Source: CAJBLF01 sp041663325
GTDB lineage: Bacteria; Patescibacteriota; Gracilibacteria; Absconditabacterales; Absconditicoccaceae
DNA length: 13,503 nt
Direction of reading: 5' to 3'
Assembly: GCA_041663325.1 (NCBI GenBank)
Contig: JBAZRN010000029.1
Span: 1 to 13,503, forward strand
Part shown: one piece after another, positions 6,347 to 13,503 of the stretch
Layout: each line of letters begins with the position of its first letter
How positions within the stretch are numbered: the stretch's first letter is position 1
Program-made: the position numbers and the translations under genes
Notes under the pieces: model-generated
Database searches by the model: none
Told to the model about the DNA's origin: nothing
Seen by the model: only the letters and a program-made list of their open reading frames with translations

Positions 6347-6417
6347 TCGGGAGCTAGGATTCGAACCTAGGACCTCCTGATTCAGAGTCAGACGCTCTAC
6401 CAGCTAAGCTACTCCCG
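6347..6417 (-). tRNA. tRNA-Gln (anticodon CTG)
   Basis: Acceptor CGGGAGT/GCTCCCG, anticodon arm TCTGA-CTCTGAA-TCAGG giving CTG, T arm CTAGGTTCGAATCCTAG, discriminator A, no encoded CCA. Confidence 0.92.
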
Positions 6418-6449
6418 ATCAGTACTATTCTATCGAATCTTAATGTTTT

Positions 6450-6529
6450 TGGTTGCGGGAGATGGAGTGAACCCCGCAATTCTGCGGGGCGGGCCACCTT
6501 TATCTTCGGATGGGTATCCAAAAATGCCC
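6450..6529 (-). pseudogene. Broken initiator-tRNA copy with T-loop hairpin insert
   Basis: This is a partial copy of the tRNA-fMet 5' of it in transcription. It keeps the 3' half including CCA (6450-6452). In tRNA sense the T arm GGTGGTTCGACTCC has become GGTGG, then CCCG, then a 7-bp hairpin (CCCCGCA / TGCGGGG; 6472-6489), then TTCACTCC, losing the G of TTCGA. The anticodon loop is also altered (GGGCATTTTTGGATACCC). The 5' acceptor and D arm are gone. Confidence 0.82.
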
Positions 6530-6545
6530 AAAATATTTTTTCTAT

Positions 6546-6620
6546 TGGTTGCGGGAGATGGAGTCGAACCACCTATCTTCGGGTTATGAGCCCAACGAGA
6601 TACCGTTTCTCTATCCCGCA
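6546..6620 (-). tRNA. Initiator tRNA-fMet (anticodon CAT)
   Basis: The anticodon stem TTGGG-CTCATAA-CCCGA has the three G-C pairs diagnostic of bacterial initiators. The 3' end ...CCCGCAACCA has A72, A73 and encoded CCA (6546-6548). Position 1 reads T, giving a weak T1-A72 pair instead of the usual C1xA72 mismatch. The D loop is short (about 7 nt). Confidence 0.88.
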
Positions 6621-6731
6621 CTACCATATTAACTAACAGTGAATAGTGAAAAGTGAATAATGTAGGTATTTATTTATAATAAATATATTCCATCGTTTTT
6701 CACTTTTAGTTATTCGTTTTTAGTTCTCTTC
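6621..6731. repeat. AT-rich spacer with imperfect inverted repeat
   Basis: Arms 6641-6660 and 6696-6715 are inverted copies matching at 16 of 20 positions (GAATAGTGAAAAGTGAATAA type). No coding signal. It lies between tRNA-fMet and tRNA-Gln(TTG). Confidence 0.6.
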
Positions 6732-6802
6732 TTGGGGAACTAGGATTCGAACCTAGACTGACGGAGTCAAAGTCCGCTGTCCTACCGTTAGACGATTCCC
6801 CA
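6732..6802 (-). tRNA. tRNA-Gln (anticodon TTG)
   Basis: Acceptor TGGGGAA/TTCCCCA, anticodon arm GCGGA-CTTTGAC-TCCGT giving TTG, T arm CTAGGTTCGAATCCTAG (the same T arm as tRNA-Gln CTG), discriminator A, no encoded CCA. It is the first gene of the array. Confidence 0.94.
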
Positions 6803-6812
6803 ATATATTTAA

Positions 6813-6841
6813 CAGTATAAAGACAAAATATCCTGCGTAAA
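6813..6841 (-). promoter_or_regulatory. Likely promoter of the tRNA array
   Basis: On the minus strand TTTACG (6836-6841) and TATACT (6813-6818) are separated by 17 bp, and the tRNA-Gln 5' end lies 11 bp downstream. An inverted repeat GTAAAC...GTTTAC (6837-6856) overlaps the -35. Confidence 0.5.
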
Positions 6842-6959
6842 CAGGAGTGTGTTTACATATATACATTTACTGATACATTTCAAGCGAAAATTTACAATTA
6901 TGCATTGAATTAATTCACGAAAATGGTACACTACTTCAATGCTCAATTTTTTTATCTTT

Positions 6960-6967
6960 TATAGAAT
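6960..6967 (+). promoter_or_regulatory. Candidate -10 box of the trpS operon
   Basis: TATAGAAT ends 5 nt before the ATG at 6973, so transcription would begin about at the start codon (leaderless). No convincing -35 is seen, and the 170-bp upstream gap shows no T-box antiterminator. Confidence 0.4.
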
Positions 6968-6972
6968 GTTAT

Positions 6973-7950
6973 ATGAGGATTTTAACCTGACTTCAAGCAA
7001 CAAGCGACCAATTACATATCGGAAATTATTTTGGTGCTATAAAACCAATATTAGCATTAGCAGAAAAAAACAAAGACGCAGAAATTTTTTTATTTTTAGC
7101 GATCATGCATTCATTTACGATGCTTCATGATGGAAATATATTAAGACAAAATAGTATCAATATATTGAAACTTTATGCAGCATGCTGAGCTGATCTCAAT
7201 AGATTTATGATTTACAATCCTGCGGATATTCCGGGTCATGTTCAATTATGACGAGTATTGACGTGTATAACTCACATGGGATTTATGGAAAGAATGCACA
7301 CCTATAAAGAAGCATTAGACAAATGAATAGCAAAAGATATGTGAGTATGATCTTTTTGTTACCCAATCCTTATGGCTGCTGATATTCTGTTGTATGATGC
7401 TGATGTTGTTCCTGTATGAAAAGATCAAAAACAGCATCTTGAATATGCAAGAGATATAGCAATGAAATTTAATGCACAGTTCGGTGAAACGTTCAAAATA
7501 CCTGATGCCTATATTGAACCAGAAGTAGGAACCATACTTGGCGTGGATGGACGTAAAATGAGTAAATCATATAACAATTATATCTGACTTCTCGATGACG
7601 AAAAAACCATTCTCAAGAGGGTAAAACAAATTCCGACGAACACTCAGACCGTCGAAGAACCAAAAGATCCTGACCAATGCAATGTATATGCTATCTGTAA
7701 ATTGTTTCTTACACCTGAAGAAGATAAAGCATTAAGAAAAAAATATGAAATGTGATGACTAAGTTATAAAGATGCAAAAGAATATTTATTTGAAAAAATC
7801 ATAGAATTTGTAAAACCAATCCAAGAAAAATATGCGAAGATATCCGATAAAGAGATCATAGATCTTCTCAAAAAAAATGCTAAAAAAGTAAATGAATTAG
7901 CACAGAAAAAGATTGAAAATGTGTATAAGAAAATTTGATTTAGCTTATAA
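6973..7950 (+). CDS. trpS: Tryptophanyl-tRNA synthetase
   Basis: 325 aa, close to the usual 330-340 of bacterial TrpRS. It charges tRNA-Trp with tryptophan using ATP. The class I Rossmann signatures are HIGN at residues 15-18 (in MRILTGLQATSDQLHIGNYF) and KMSKS at 195-199 (GVDGRKMSKSYNNYIGLL). The family motif VPVGKDQKQHLEYARDIA precedes the latter. About eleven of some twenty glycines are TGA, including one in the N-terminal TGLQ motif and one right after KMSKSYNNYI, so the standard code shows no long ORF. ATG 6973 gives the family N-terminus. The 3' end overlaps the next ORF by 32 bp, and three more plus-strand genes follow up to the terminator at 8915. No tRNA-Trp lies in the window. Confidence 0.96.
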
Positions 7951-8161
7951 TATTGTATCCAAAAAGATGAAAGAATGCCAGGAAAAATGAAAACAAGTTT
8001 GTGAAAAACACATACAAGTAGCAAGAAACGATGCAAACAATGGCTGTGCAGCAACAGCACGCAACCTGTATCAAATGTTTACTTGTGATATTTGTGAATA
8101 TAAAAACAAATGGAATTGTGTTTCTTTGATAATGAATGATATTTTGAATCAGAAGAAATAA
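7919..8161 (+). CDS. Small Cys-rich hypothetical protein
   Basis: 80 aa with one TGA-Gly (residue 24). I do not recognise it. It has seven cysteines (2, 20, 28, 43, 56, 59, 67), including a CDIC pair at 56-59, and a basic helical N-terminal half; the Cys spacing could bind a metal or form disulfides, which is inference. No signal peptide is evident, so a cytoplasmic metal site is more likely than disulfides. ATG 7919 overlaps the trpS 3' end by 32 bp in another frame; ATG 7967, just after the trpS stop, would give 64 aa. The overlap suggests translational coupling. Confidence 0.6.
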
Positions 8162-8184
8162 TTTTTTAATTTCTATCTGAATTA

Positions 8185-8715
8185 ATGGCTACACTTGTAC
8201 TCCTATGAGGGAATACCATACACAATAAATCATGGATTCAGGAAGTAAACCAAGAGCTACTGCATTTTTACGATACCACTCACGTTCACAATTATCGCCA
8301 CTGGAATCAAGAATGATGAACTATAAACTTAGAATATGAATGTGAACAACTTTGTAAGTATCTCAAAACACTTTCATGAAGTATTATATTATTTTGTAAA
8401 TCATTATGATGTATTTTATGACTTAAAGCTATAGTAGAACAAGAGATATTTATCAAACAATGTATTTTTGTCTGATTCCCTCTAGGATATTGTGAACGCA
8501 ATGGGTTTTCTACAGAAAAATATCTCAAAGAACTTACTTGTCCCGTACTATGGATTCAAAAAACAAATGATCCAGCTTGATGATATATAACAATAGCAGA
8601 AAAATTGTGATCACTTTCTCCTGCATTCACCTGTAAAGAAATTTCTGGTGATGATCATGATTATCAAGAAATTACTCTATTGAAAGAAATTATTTTAGAT
8701 AATAATGCAAGATAA
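8185..8715 (+). CDS. Alpha/beta-hydrolase-fold protein
   Basis: 176 aa with about ten of fourteen glycines encoded by TGA. The order of elements fits a small alpha/beta hydrolase: an N-terminal strand MATLVLLGGN with an oxyanion-loop-like GGN, then the nucleophile elbow CKSLGC with Ser73, then the acid Asp129 in QKTNDPAGG and His158 in GDDHDYQE. The elbow is C-x-S-x-G rather than G-x-S-x-G. The substrate is unknown; esterase, thioesterase or dienelactone-hydrolase-like activity is possible. An in-frame TAA at 8167 fixes the start at ATG 8185. Its stop TAA abuts the ATG of the next gene, so the two are co-translated from one mRNA. No signal peptide. Confidence 0.82.
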
Positions 8716-8901
8716 ATGACTATACCAGAACCAATAGATTTGAGTATTGTGGACGATAAAACAATAAAAAAACTTCAAGAAAAACAGAAAAGATTACAAC
8801 GAGTAATAGATGTGATCCATGAAAATGGACTTGAAAAAGACAAAGAATTTATGGAACAAATTGATGAACTCATTGATGCACTGATAGAAGAAAAAGAATA
8901 A
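8716..8901 (+). CDS. Small coiled-coil hypothetical protein
   Basis: 61 aa, highly charged (Lys/Glu/Asp), no TGA codon and only one glycine. Residues 17-60 have a heptad-like helical pattern (KLQEKQKRLQRVIDVIHENG, then MEQIDELIDALIEEKE), so a helical hairpin or dimer is likely. No family recognised. ATG directly follows the TAA of the hydrolase gene, which supports coupled expression. It is the last gene of the trpS operon. Confidence 0.75.
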   Translation: MTIPEPIDLSIVDDKTIKKLQEKQKRLQRVIDVIHENGLEKDKEFMEQIDELIDALIEEKE

Positions 8902-8914
8902 AAAAAGAATAGAA

Positions 8915-8948
8915 GAAAAAACTGAATCACTACGATCCAGTTTTTTTA
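8915..8948. terminator. Bidirectional terminator between converging operons
   Basis: ACTGAATC (8921-8928) pairs with GATCCAGT (8934-8941) with one mismatch around loop ACTAC, flanked by A- and T-runs. It serves the plus-strand trpS operon and the minus-strand murein gene. The core repeats the terminator at 3972 in inverted form. Confidence 0.75.
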
Positions 8949-8967
8949 TATTTAAAATATATATATG

Positions 8968-10878
8968 TTATTGAGTAAGACTTTCGCCGAATGGTATTGT
9001 TTCTGGAATTGGATTATCGATGTTTGGATTTGGTCAGATTCTAAATGGGAAATCTTCTGGGATATAATATCCTTTTATCTGACTCAAACACTTCAATACA
9101 TTTGTTTGCCAATTGATAGGACTTGATGCGTAAATTTTCCCATCTTTATTTCCGTATCTAGAAAGTTGGTTGATGGTGTGATATGATCATAAATACGCAT
9201 TGTTTAATGTCACAGCAATCGCTCTTGCTCATGCGTATGCGGAAGTGAAAGGAACCCTATCTCATCTATCATTGTTTCCTACGTTACCGATATTTGCGTT
9301 TGTACTGAGATATCTACCAAGAGTACTTTCTGCGAATGCGATACAAATTACCATATCCTTATCAATATTAGTATCTTTAACCACATCTTCTCGGAATGCT
9401 ACTTGCCTGTATATTCCTACACCGTATCTTATAAGAAATTGACTTTCTCTTTTGGCTAAAGTTTCTCCCGTCATAAGATTAAGATTAGTTATGTCGATAG
9501 GTCTTGCATATTTATCTCTCAGATATTTAATCTGATATCCTTCTGGCAACGCCTCTTTTTCTTTTACAATGCTTGCATCCAGTATATCAAATGGATCCAT
9601 TGCAATACCATCTTTGAAAATTTCGAAGGTGAGATTCGCTCCTTTGGAAATAAATCCTGCGCCTCTTGTTCCTGGCTCTCATCCACTGTATCCTATAAGC
9701 TGTCCTCTTCTTACTATATCACCTGGTTTGATAACTGTTTTGTTGAGATATTGATAGATGGTCACATATCCATCGGTGTGTACTATCATTGCTCGATTTA
9801 TTCCTATTTCATCATTGTCTGCAACGAAATATACGATACCATTACGTGCAGCATATACGGGAGTTCATTGTATAGCTTTTATCTGGATTCCTATATGAGG
9901 GATTCCATATTCTTTTTGAAAGTTTATGTCGCCGAAATAGGTTTGAATCTCTTCGATAGGGTAGAGTGGCCATGCTAATGGATATGATTCGTTATCATTT
10001 TCTATTTGATTGAGCAATGGTATTTTTTTGTCCATATCAAAATCTACTTTATATACTCATTTTTTTATATCTTTAATCAATTCTACTGTTTTATCATATA
10101 CTTCTTTCGTATTTTCAAAGAAGTTGTTGATGCTTAATTGTCTCTGTGTCGTGTCATTTTGATAGAGCGCCATAAATTGAAGAAGATAATTTTTCTTTTG
10201 TTGGAGTTTCTCTATCTGATCTTGATATTCTTGGATACTCTCTTTAGTCTTAGATTTTAAGTCGTTGAGCTTTTTTATCGTCTCTAATTGTTGTGTTTCG
10301 TCTTGCTGAAAGTTATTCATCAAATCGCTGAGCTGAAGTATCATTGATTGAACGAGCGTGTCATTTGCAAGCGTAACGGGAATATTGTCAGAATTTATCA
10401 TCAATTTTAAATCGTCAATTTGATTTGTATTTTCGTTATACAGTTTATTATCTAATTTGTAGATGAAATTTGAAAAATCTTCTATGTATTGTTTGGTGTC
10501 TACCATACCTGATCTTGAAGCTTGAATATCTTTGTAAGTGAGAAGCATCAGCTTTTTGTAGGTAGATATTTTTTGTAATTTTTCTCCTATGTCCTTGGTT
10601 GTTTGGTTGATTGTTTGAATAACATTAACAATTTCTTTTCTTGTCGCTCTATATTTATCTGAAATAGTATTATCTGTCCCTCTTTCTTTTTCGTCAAGCA
10701 CATAGAGTTCTTTGATTACTCCATCAAGATTGTTTTGAAGATCCTGCATGTTGGTCATAGCGCTTTCTACGTCAAAATCAGTTACTTCTGCAGTAGTAGC
10801 ATTGAGTTCCTGTCCTTTACAGAGGCTAATCCCTCCTATAATAAATATGAGGACTGCGAGTCAAAGTTTGTTTTTCAT
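8968..10878 (-). CDS. EnvC/NlpD-like coiled-coil protein with degenerate LytM and lysozyme-like domain
   Basis: 636 aa with UGA=Gly. An N-terminal signal segment (MKNKLGLAVLIFIIGGISLC) predicts export. Residues 40-270 form a long coiled coil. A LytM/M23-like domain follows (about 310-425): PHIGIQ with His328 but Gln332 where the metal-binding Asp belongs, and NLTFEI (415-420) in place of HxHFE. Zinc ligands are therefore missing, as in the regulatory LytM proteins EnvC and NlpD that activate amidases at division. The C-terminal part (about 485-610) looks lysozyme-like (CIAFAESTLGRYLS, candidate acid Glu517, then NIGNVGNNDRGDRV), so it may cut the glycan strand. ATG 10887, three codons upstream in frame, is an alternative start. 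A -10 box at 10909 precedes it. Role inferred: cell-wall remodelling or division outside the membrane. Confidence 0.87.
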
Positions 10879-10908
10879 TGGTAACATCAAGAATATAAAT
10901 CACACTTA

Positions 10909-10937
10909 ATTATATGCCAAAATAATTAAATAAACAA
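10909..10937 (-). promoter_or_regulatory. Promoter of the murein gene
   Basis: On the minus strand TTGTTT (10932-10937) and TATAAT (10909-10914) are 17 bp apart. The start codon lies 21-31 bp downstream. The -35 is partly inside the T-run of the preceding terminator. Confidence 0.6.
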
Positions 10938-10961
10938 AAAAAACTGATTTCATTTCTCAGT
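10935..10961 (-). terminator. Terminator of the MFS-like gene
   Basis: ACTGA and TCAGT (10943-10947 with 10957-10961) form the stem, with an 9-nt loop, followed by eight or nine T on the minus strand. It lies 75 bp behind the MFS-like stop codon. A further small hairpin GTAAAT...ATTTAC lies at about 10980-10997. Confidence 0.75.
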
Positions 10962-11035
10962 ATTACTTGACAGATTTATGTAAATATCTTAATTTACGTT
11001 ATTTTCTGCTGTTTTATATATGATGTAGGGGTTCA

Positions 11036-12220
11036 TTACTGTTTTATTATCCTTGGATAATCTGGAGCGTCAAATTTTTTGATGAAAAATGGCATCAATA
11101 AGAGGACGATACCAAAGAAAAAGAAACATATCTTTATTCATACAGTTCTACTCAAAAGATCTGATGTAATCATAATAAAGAAAATAATTATACTCGTCGC
11201 GATTCCATATGCGGCTGATCCATATTCTTTTCTATGGTCGTCTCCAATATGAAAAAAGTATCTTCATTCTAAAAGGTTGACTGCGATTCCAAAGAAAATC
11301 CCTGTACAGAATCAGAAAATATTTAACGTAATATAGTAGTCAAATTTATTTATGATATGTGGAAAATAGATAGTAGCAAGTCAGAATATGATTGTAAATA
11401 TCATAGCGATTAATTTTCTTTTTCTCGTGAAAAGCATAGAAATAATTTGTCCTGCGATTGCGCCTATAAATGATATCACAATGATGACGATAGAACTTTT
11501 GGGTGTTCTTTGGAATATATCCACACCCATTTCCAGCATTTTTTGTCCGATGGCTGTAGAAATGGCTCGCAATGCTCCTATCGGCAAAAGCAATCGAACA
11601 TATTTTTTAATAATTCCTATGATATTAGGGATTGTTTGTTTTAGTGTTTGTCTAAATGGTTTTGTTTCAAAGTGTCTATCGTAATTCATAAGCACGGTTA
11701 ATAAACTTGCGACTACCAAAAGTCATATTATGGCTTGGAATCAGGTTGGTCATCGTTTTGCAAAAATAGTAAATCCTAAATAACTTCATAATAATATTCC
11801 TGTCAATATAGCAATATTGATTATACCGTTTATTTTTGCTTCTCCGCGATATGATTTTTGGATTTCAATACTGAGAATAATTGATTTAACAATCAGTCGC
11901 AGACTGTATGCAAACCCGATACTACTTACTAAAAGAACGAATACTCGAAAAGGGTAGTATCCAAGCATATTTCCTATAGCTAAGCACAATATAGCAATGA
12001 GTCATGAAAAAATAATTATGTTTTTTTTGCGAAACATATAGGCAAGCGATCATCATACAATATATGCGATCATCCCTCATAGGCTTAGATATCCTGCTAT
12101 CTCTTCTAGTGATATGTGCACATCTTTGAGATAGGATCGAAGAAAAAATTTGAGTGTTGCGATAAATACGCTCCGAAGAAACGTTATTGTGATAAAAATA
12201 ACCAGATTCTTATGTTTCAT
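11036..12220 (-). CDS. MFS-like multi-pass membrane transporter
   Basis: 394 aa with many TGA-encoded glycines. Hydrophobic segments occur throughout, about eleven or twelve, with short basic loops (MFRKKN, FTRKRK), and a longer charged middle loop (NYDRHFETKPFRQTLKQT) divides the protein into two halves, the layout of a major facilitator transporter. Segments such as GYLSLGGMIAYIVGGSLAYM and GAIAGQIISMLFTRKR suit MFS helices 2 and 8. The substrate cannot be told. ATG 12220 is the first Met of the hydrophobic N-terminus (MKHKNLVIFITITFLRSVFI); a TATA-like stretch directly precedes it, so no room exists for a Shine-Dalgarno. It follows the Rad50-like gene in the same direction with a weak terminator between. 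Confidence 0.8.
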
Positions 12221-12239
12221 GTATATTATTGAAATGATT

Positions 12240-12268
12240 AAAAAGCCTTTAATTACTATCGATTAAAG
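12240..12268 (-). terminator. Weak terminator overlapping the Rad50-like stop codon
   Basis: CTTTAAT (12262-12268, minus sense) pairs with ATTAAAG (12247-12253), followed by GCTTTTT. The stem is AT-rich and includes the TAA of the ATPase gene, so read-through into the MFS-like gene is likely. Confidence 0.5.
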
Positions 12269-13503
12269 ACTAATTTCTATAATCTGATCCCAGATATCCA
12301 TTTGTTGGATTTGTTGACTATGGGTGATGGTGTAGAATTTCATCTCTCTTTGTTTTACGAAATCTTCCAGCATATCAGCCACTTTGCCTACCGTATCAGC
12401 GTCAAGATTATTAATTGTTTCGTCGAGGAACAGAATAGGGGAGTTGATATATGATGAGATAGCCAGCATTCGAACAAGTTTCAGAATGATCCTTTGTCAT
12501 CAGCTCAAGCTTTTGGTATCTCTTATGTCTTTTGAATCGATTATCTTTGCTTCAAGTTCGAGCTTGTCTGCATCGTTTTTTAGTTGCAAATTGATCTGAT
12601 AATCTACTATCTGTGAGAGATAGCTATTGACGATATCGTTCAACACGGGAAGATGATCCTGGAGAACGAGCAATAAAAGCTCTTTAGAAAAAATAGTATA
12701 CAAGTTTCCCAATATTGTTTCTTGTTCTTCCAACTTTTGTCTCTCGAGTTGGTGCTCTTTGAATTCATTGACGAGCATATCAATATCGTGGTAAAGCTGC
12801 TGCATAGTGAGATAATTTTTTTCTATGCGAGAGGTCGTAGTGACATCTATTTTCTCTTTTTCATTTTCTAATTTTTTTCGTTCTTGCTCTTTTTCTGCTA
12901 TTGCCGTTATGAAATCGTTTACCTGTTTTTCTATGGACTCTTTCTGTGTAATCGCTTTTTGTAATTGTATTTTTCGTTCTTCGACTTGTTTGACTTCTTG
13001 CTCTAATTCGCTGATTTTTTTATCTAATTCTTTCGCTTGTCTGTCTTGGCTGGTGTATTCGGTGTAGAGTGTTTCAATTGCTTTGTAGTTGATTTCGTTC
13101 AGAAATGTTTTGATGACTTCAATCGTTTTCTCCGTTTCTTTTTGATGGTTTTCTAGCTCTTGAATTTTCTTGCTTTCTTGTTTTAATTCAATCTTGCTTA
13201 ATGCTTTTAATTCTGTATTTAGTTTTTTTATCATCATTTCAATCTGTTCTTGCTGGTCTGTGAATGTTTTCTTTTGCTGCTCTAATTGATCGAATATTTT
13301 CTTATTGATGACCTTTATAAATGGACATGGTTCCTTTATTTTCTCGCAGGCAAAAGTTGCTTGTGTATCGATATTTCTTTCTAATTCACTTAATGTATTC
13401 AAAATATTTTTCATCTGATTTTCTTGGTCGTGTATTTTTTCTTCGAGATGTTTTTTTTGCGTTTCACTTTTTTCTGCTTCATTTTTGATTGTTAGTTCTT
13501 CAT
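12263..13503 (-). CDS. Rad50/SbcC/SMC-like ATPase, C-terminal part
   Basis: 412 residues are visible; the N-terminal half with the Walker A motif lies beyond the right edge. The family uses ATP-driven head engagement to process or tether DNA ends. About residues 1-250 of the visible part are coiled coil. A short break FACEKIKEPCPFIKVI sits in the coil, where a Rad50 hook would be, but with C-x7-C spacing rather than CxxC. The ATPase head follows: signature KSLSGGQR (both Gly are TGA), Walker B and D-loop SPILFLDETINNLDADTVGK, and H-loop YTITHS. The two TGA codons in the ABC signature are strong proof of recoding. A sbcD/mre11-like nuclease gene is not seen in the window. The hook assignment is tentative. 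Confidence 0.88.

Noticed and set aside
6354..6627. Two minus-strand open frames of 65-72 codons over the fMet/Gln tRNA region
   Set aside because: They translate tRNA genes and the broken fMet copy; no start signal and no protein-like pattern.
6803..6972. T-box riboswitch upstream of trpS
   Set aside because: No TGGNACCGCG-like motif or specifier stem found; only a small GTAAAC/GTTTAC hairpin.
9200..9978. Plus-strand open frames opposite the murein gene
   Set aside because: Antisense shadows; the minus strand carries a coherent protein with domain motifs.

Overview
The window reads as a fragment of a low-GC bacterium that translates UGA as glycine (genetic code 25), the signature of Candidatus Absconditabacteria (SR1) and Gracilibacteria. 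With UGA as a stop almost every gene falls into short pieces; with UGA as Gly they become complete proteins with recognisable motifs (ribosomal protein S20, TrpRS, an RluA-family synthase, an SMC/Rad50-type ATPase with its SLSGGQ signature). All thirteen protein-coding ends I can see, one of them a decayed gene, use TAA or TAG.

Layout. 1-2400: the 3' part of a Ser/Thr-rich, probably secreted protein, then an OlsB/hemolysin-like acyltransferase that uses no UGA, closed by a terminator. 2397-3958: an RluA-family pseudouridine synthase (minus) and a small Ala/Pro/Gln-rich protein (plus). 4045-6802: a minus-strand array of eleven apparently intact tRNA genes (Gln-TTG, fMet, Gln-CTG, Leu-TAG, Asn, Thr, Asp, Glu, Val, Met/Ile-CAT, Gly-TCC in transcription order), with rpsT inside it. 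6973-8901: a plus-strand operon of trpS, a Cys-rich small ORF, an alpha/beta-hydrolase and a 61-aa coiled-coil protein. 8968-13503: minus-strand genes for a Rad50/SbcC-like ATPase (cut by the window edge), an MFS-like membrane protein and a murein protein combining a coiled coil, a degenerate LytM/M23 domain and a lysozyme-like domain.

The unusual part is the tRNA array. It carries at least eight broken copies of its own tRNA genes (Leu x4, Val, Glu, Asp, fMet). In the Leu, Glu and Asp copies the anticodon arm has been replaced by a GC-rich hairpin, mostly with arms TCCCGAT/ATCGGGA. In the Val and fMet copies a CCCG-plus-hairpin insert sits at exactly the same T-loop position and both lose the same G. 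One intact GIY-YIG nuclease gene (80 aa, visible only with UGA=Gly) lies between two copies of a ~95-bp repeat built from tRNA-Leu 5' halves. A second, decayed GIY-YIG gene runs directly into the broken tRNA-Glu copy. I infer a small mobile system that targets tRNA genes: GIY-YIG nucleases that leave partial tRNA duplications, perhaps together with palindromic insertions. This is a hypothesis from sequence layout only.

Genes here rarely show a Shine-Dalgarno site, and several ATGs lie within about 10 nt of a -10-like box, so leaderless mRNAs are likely.
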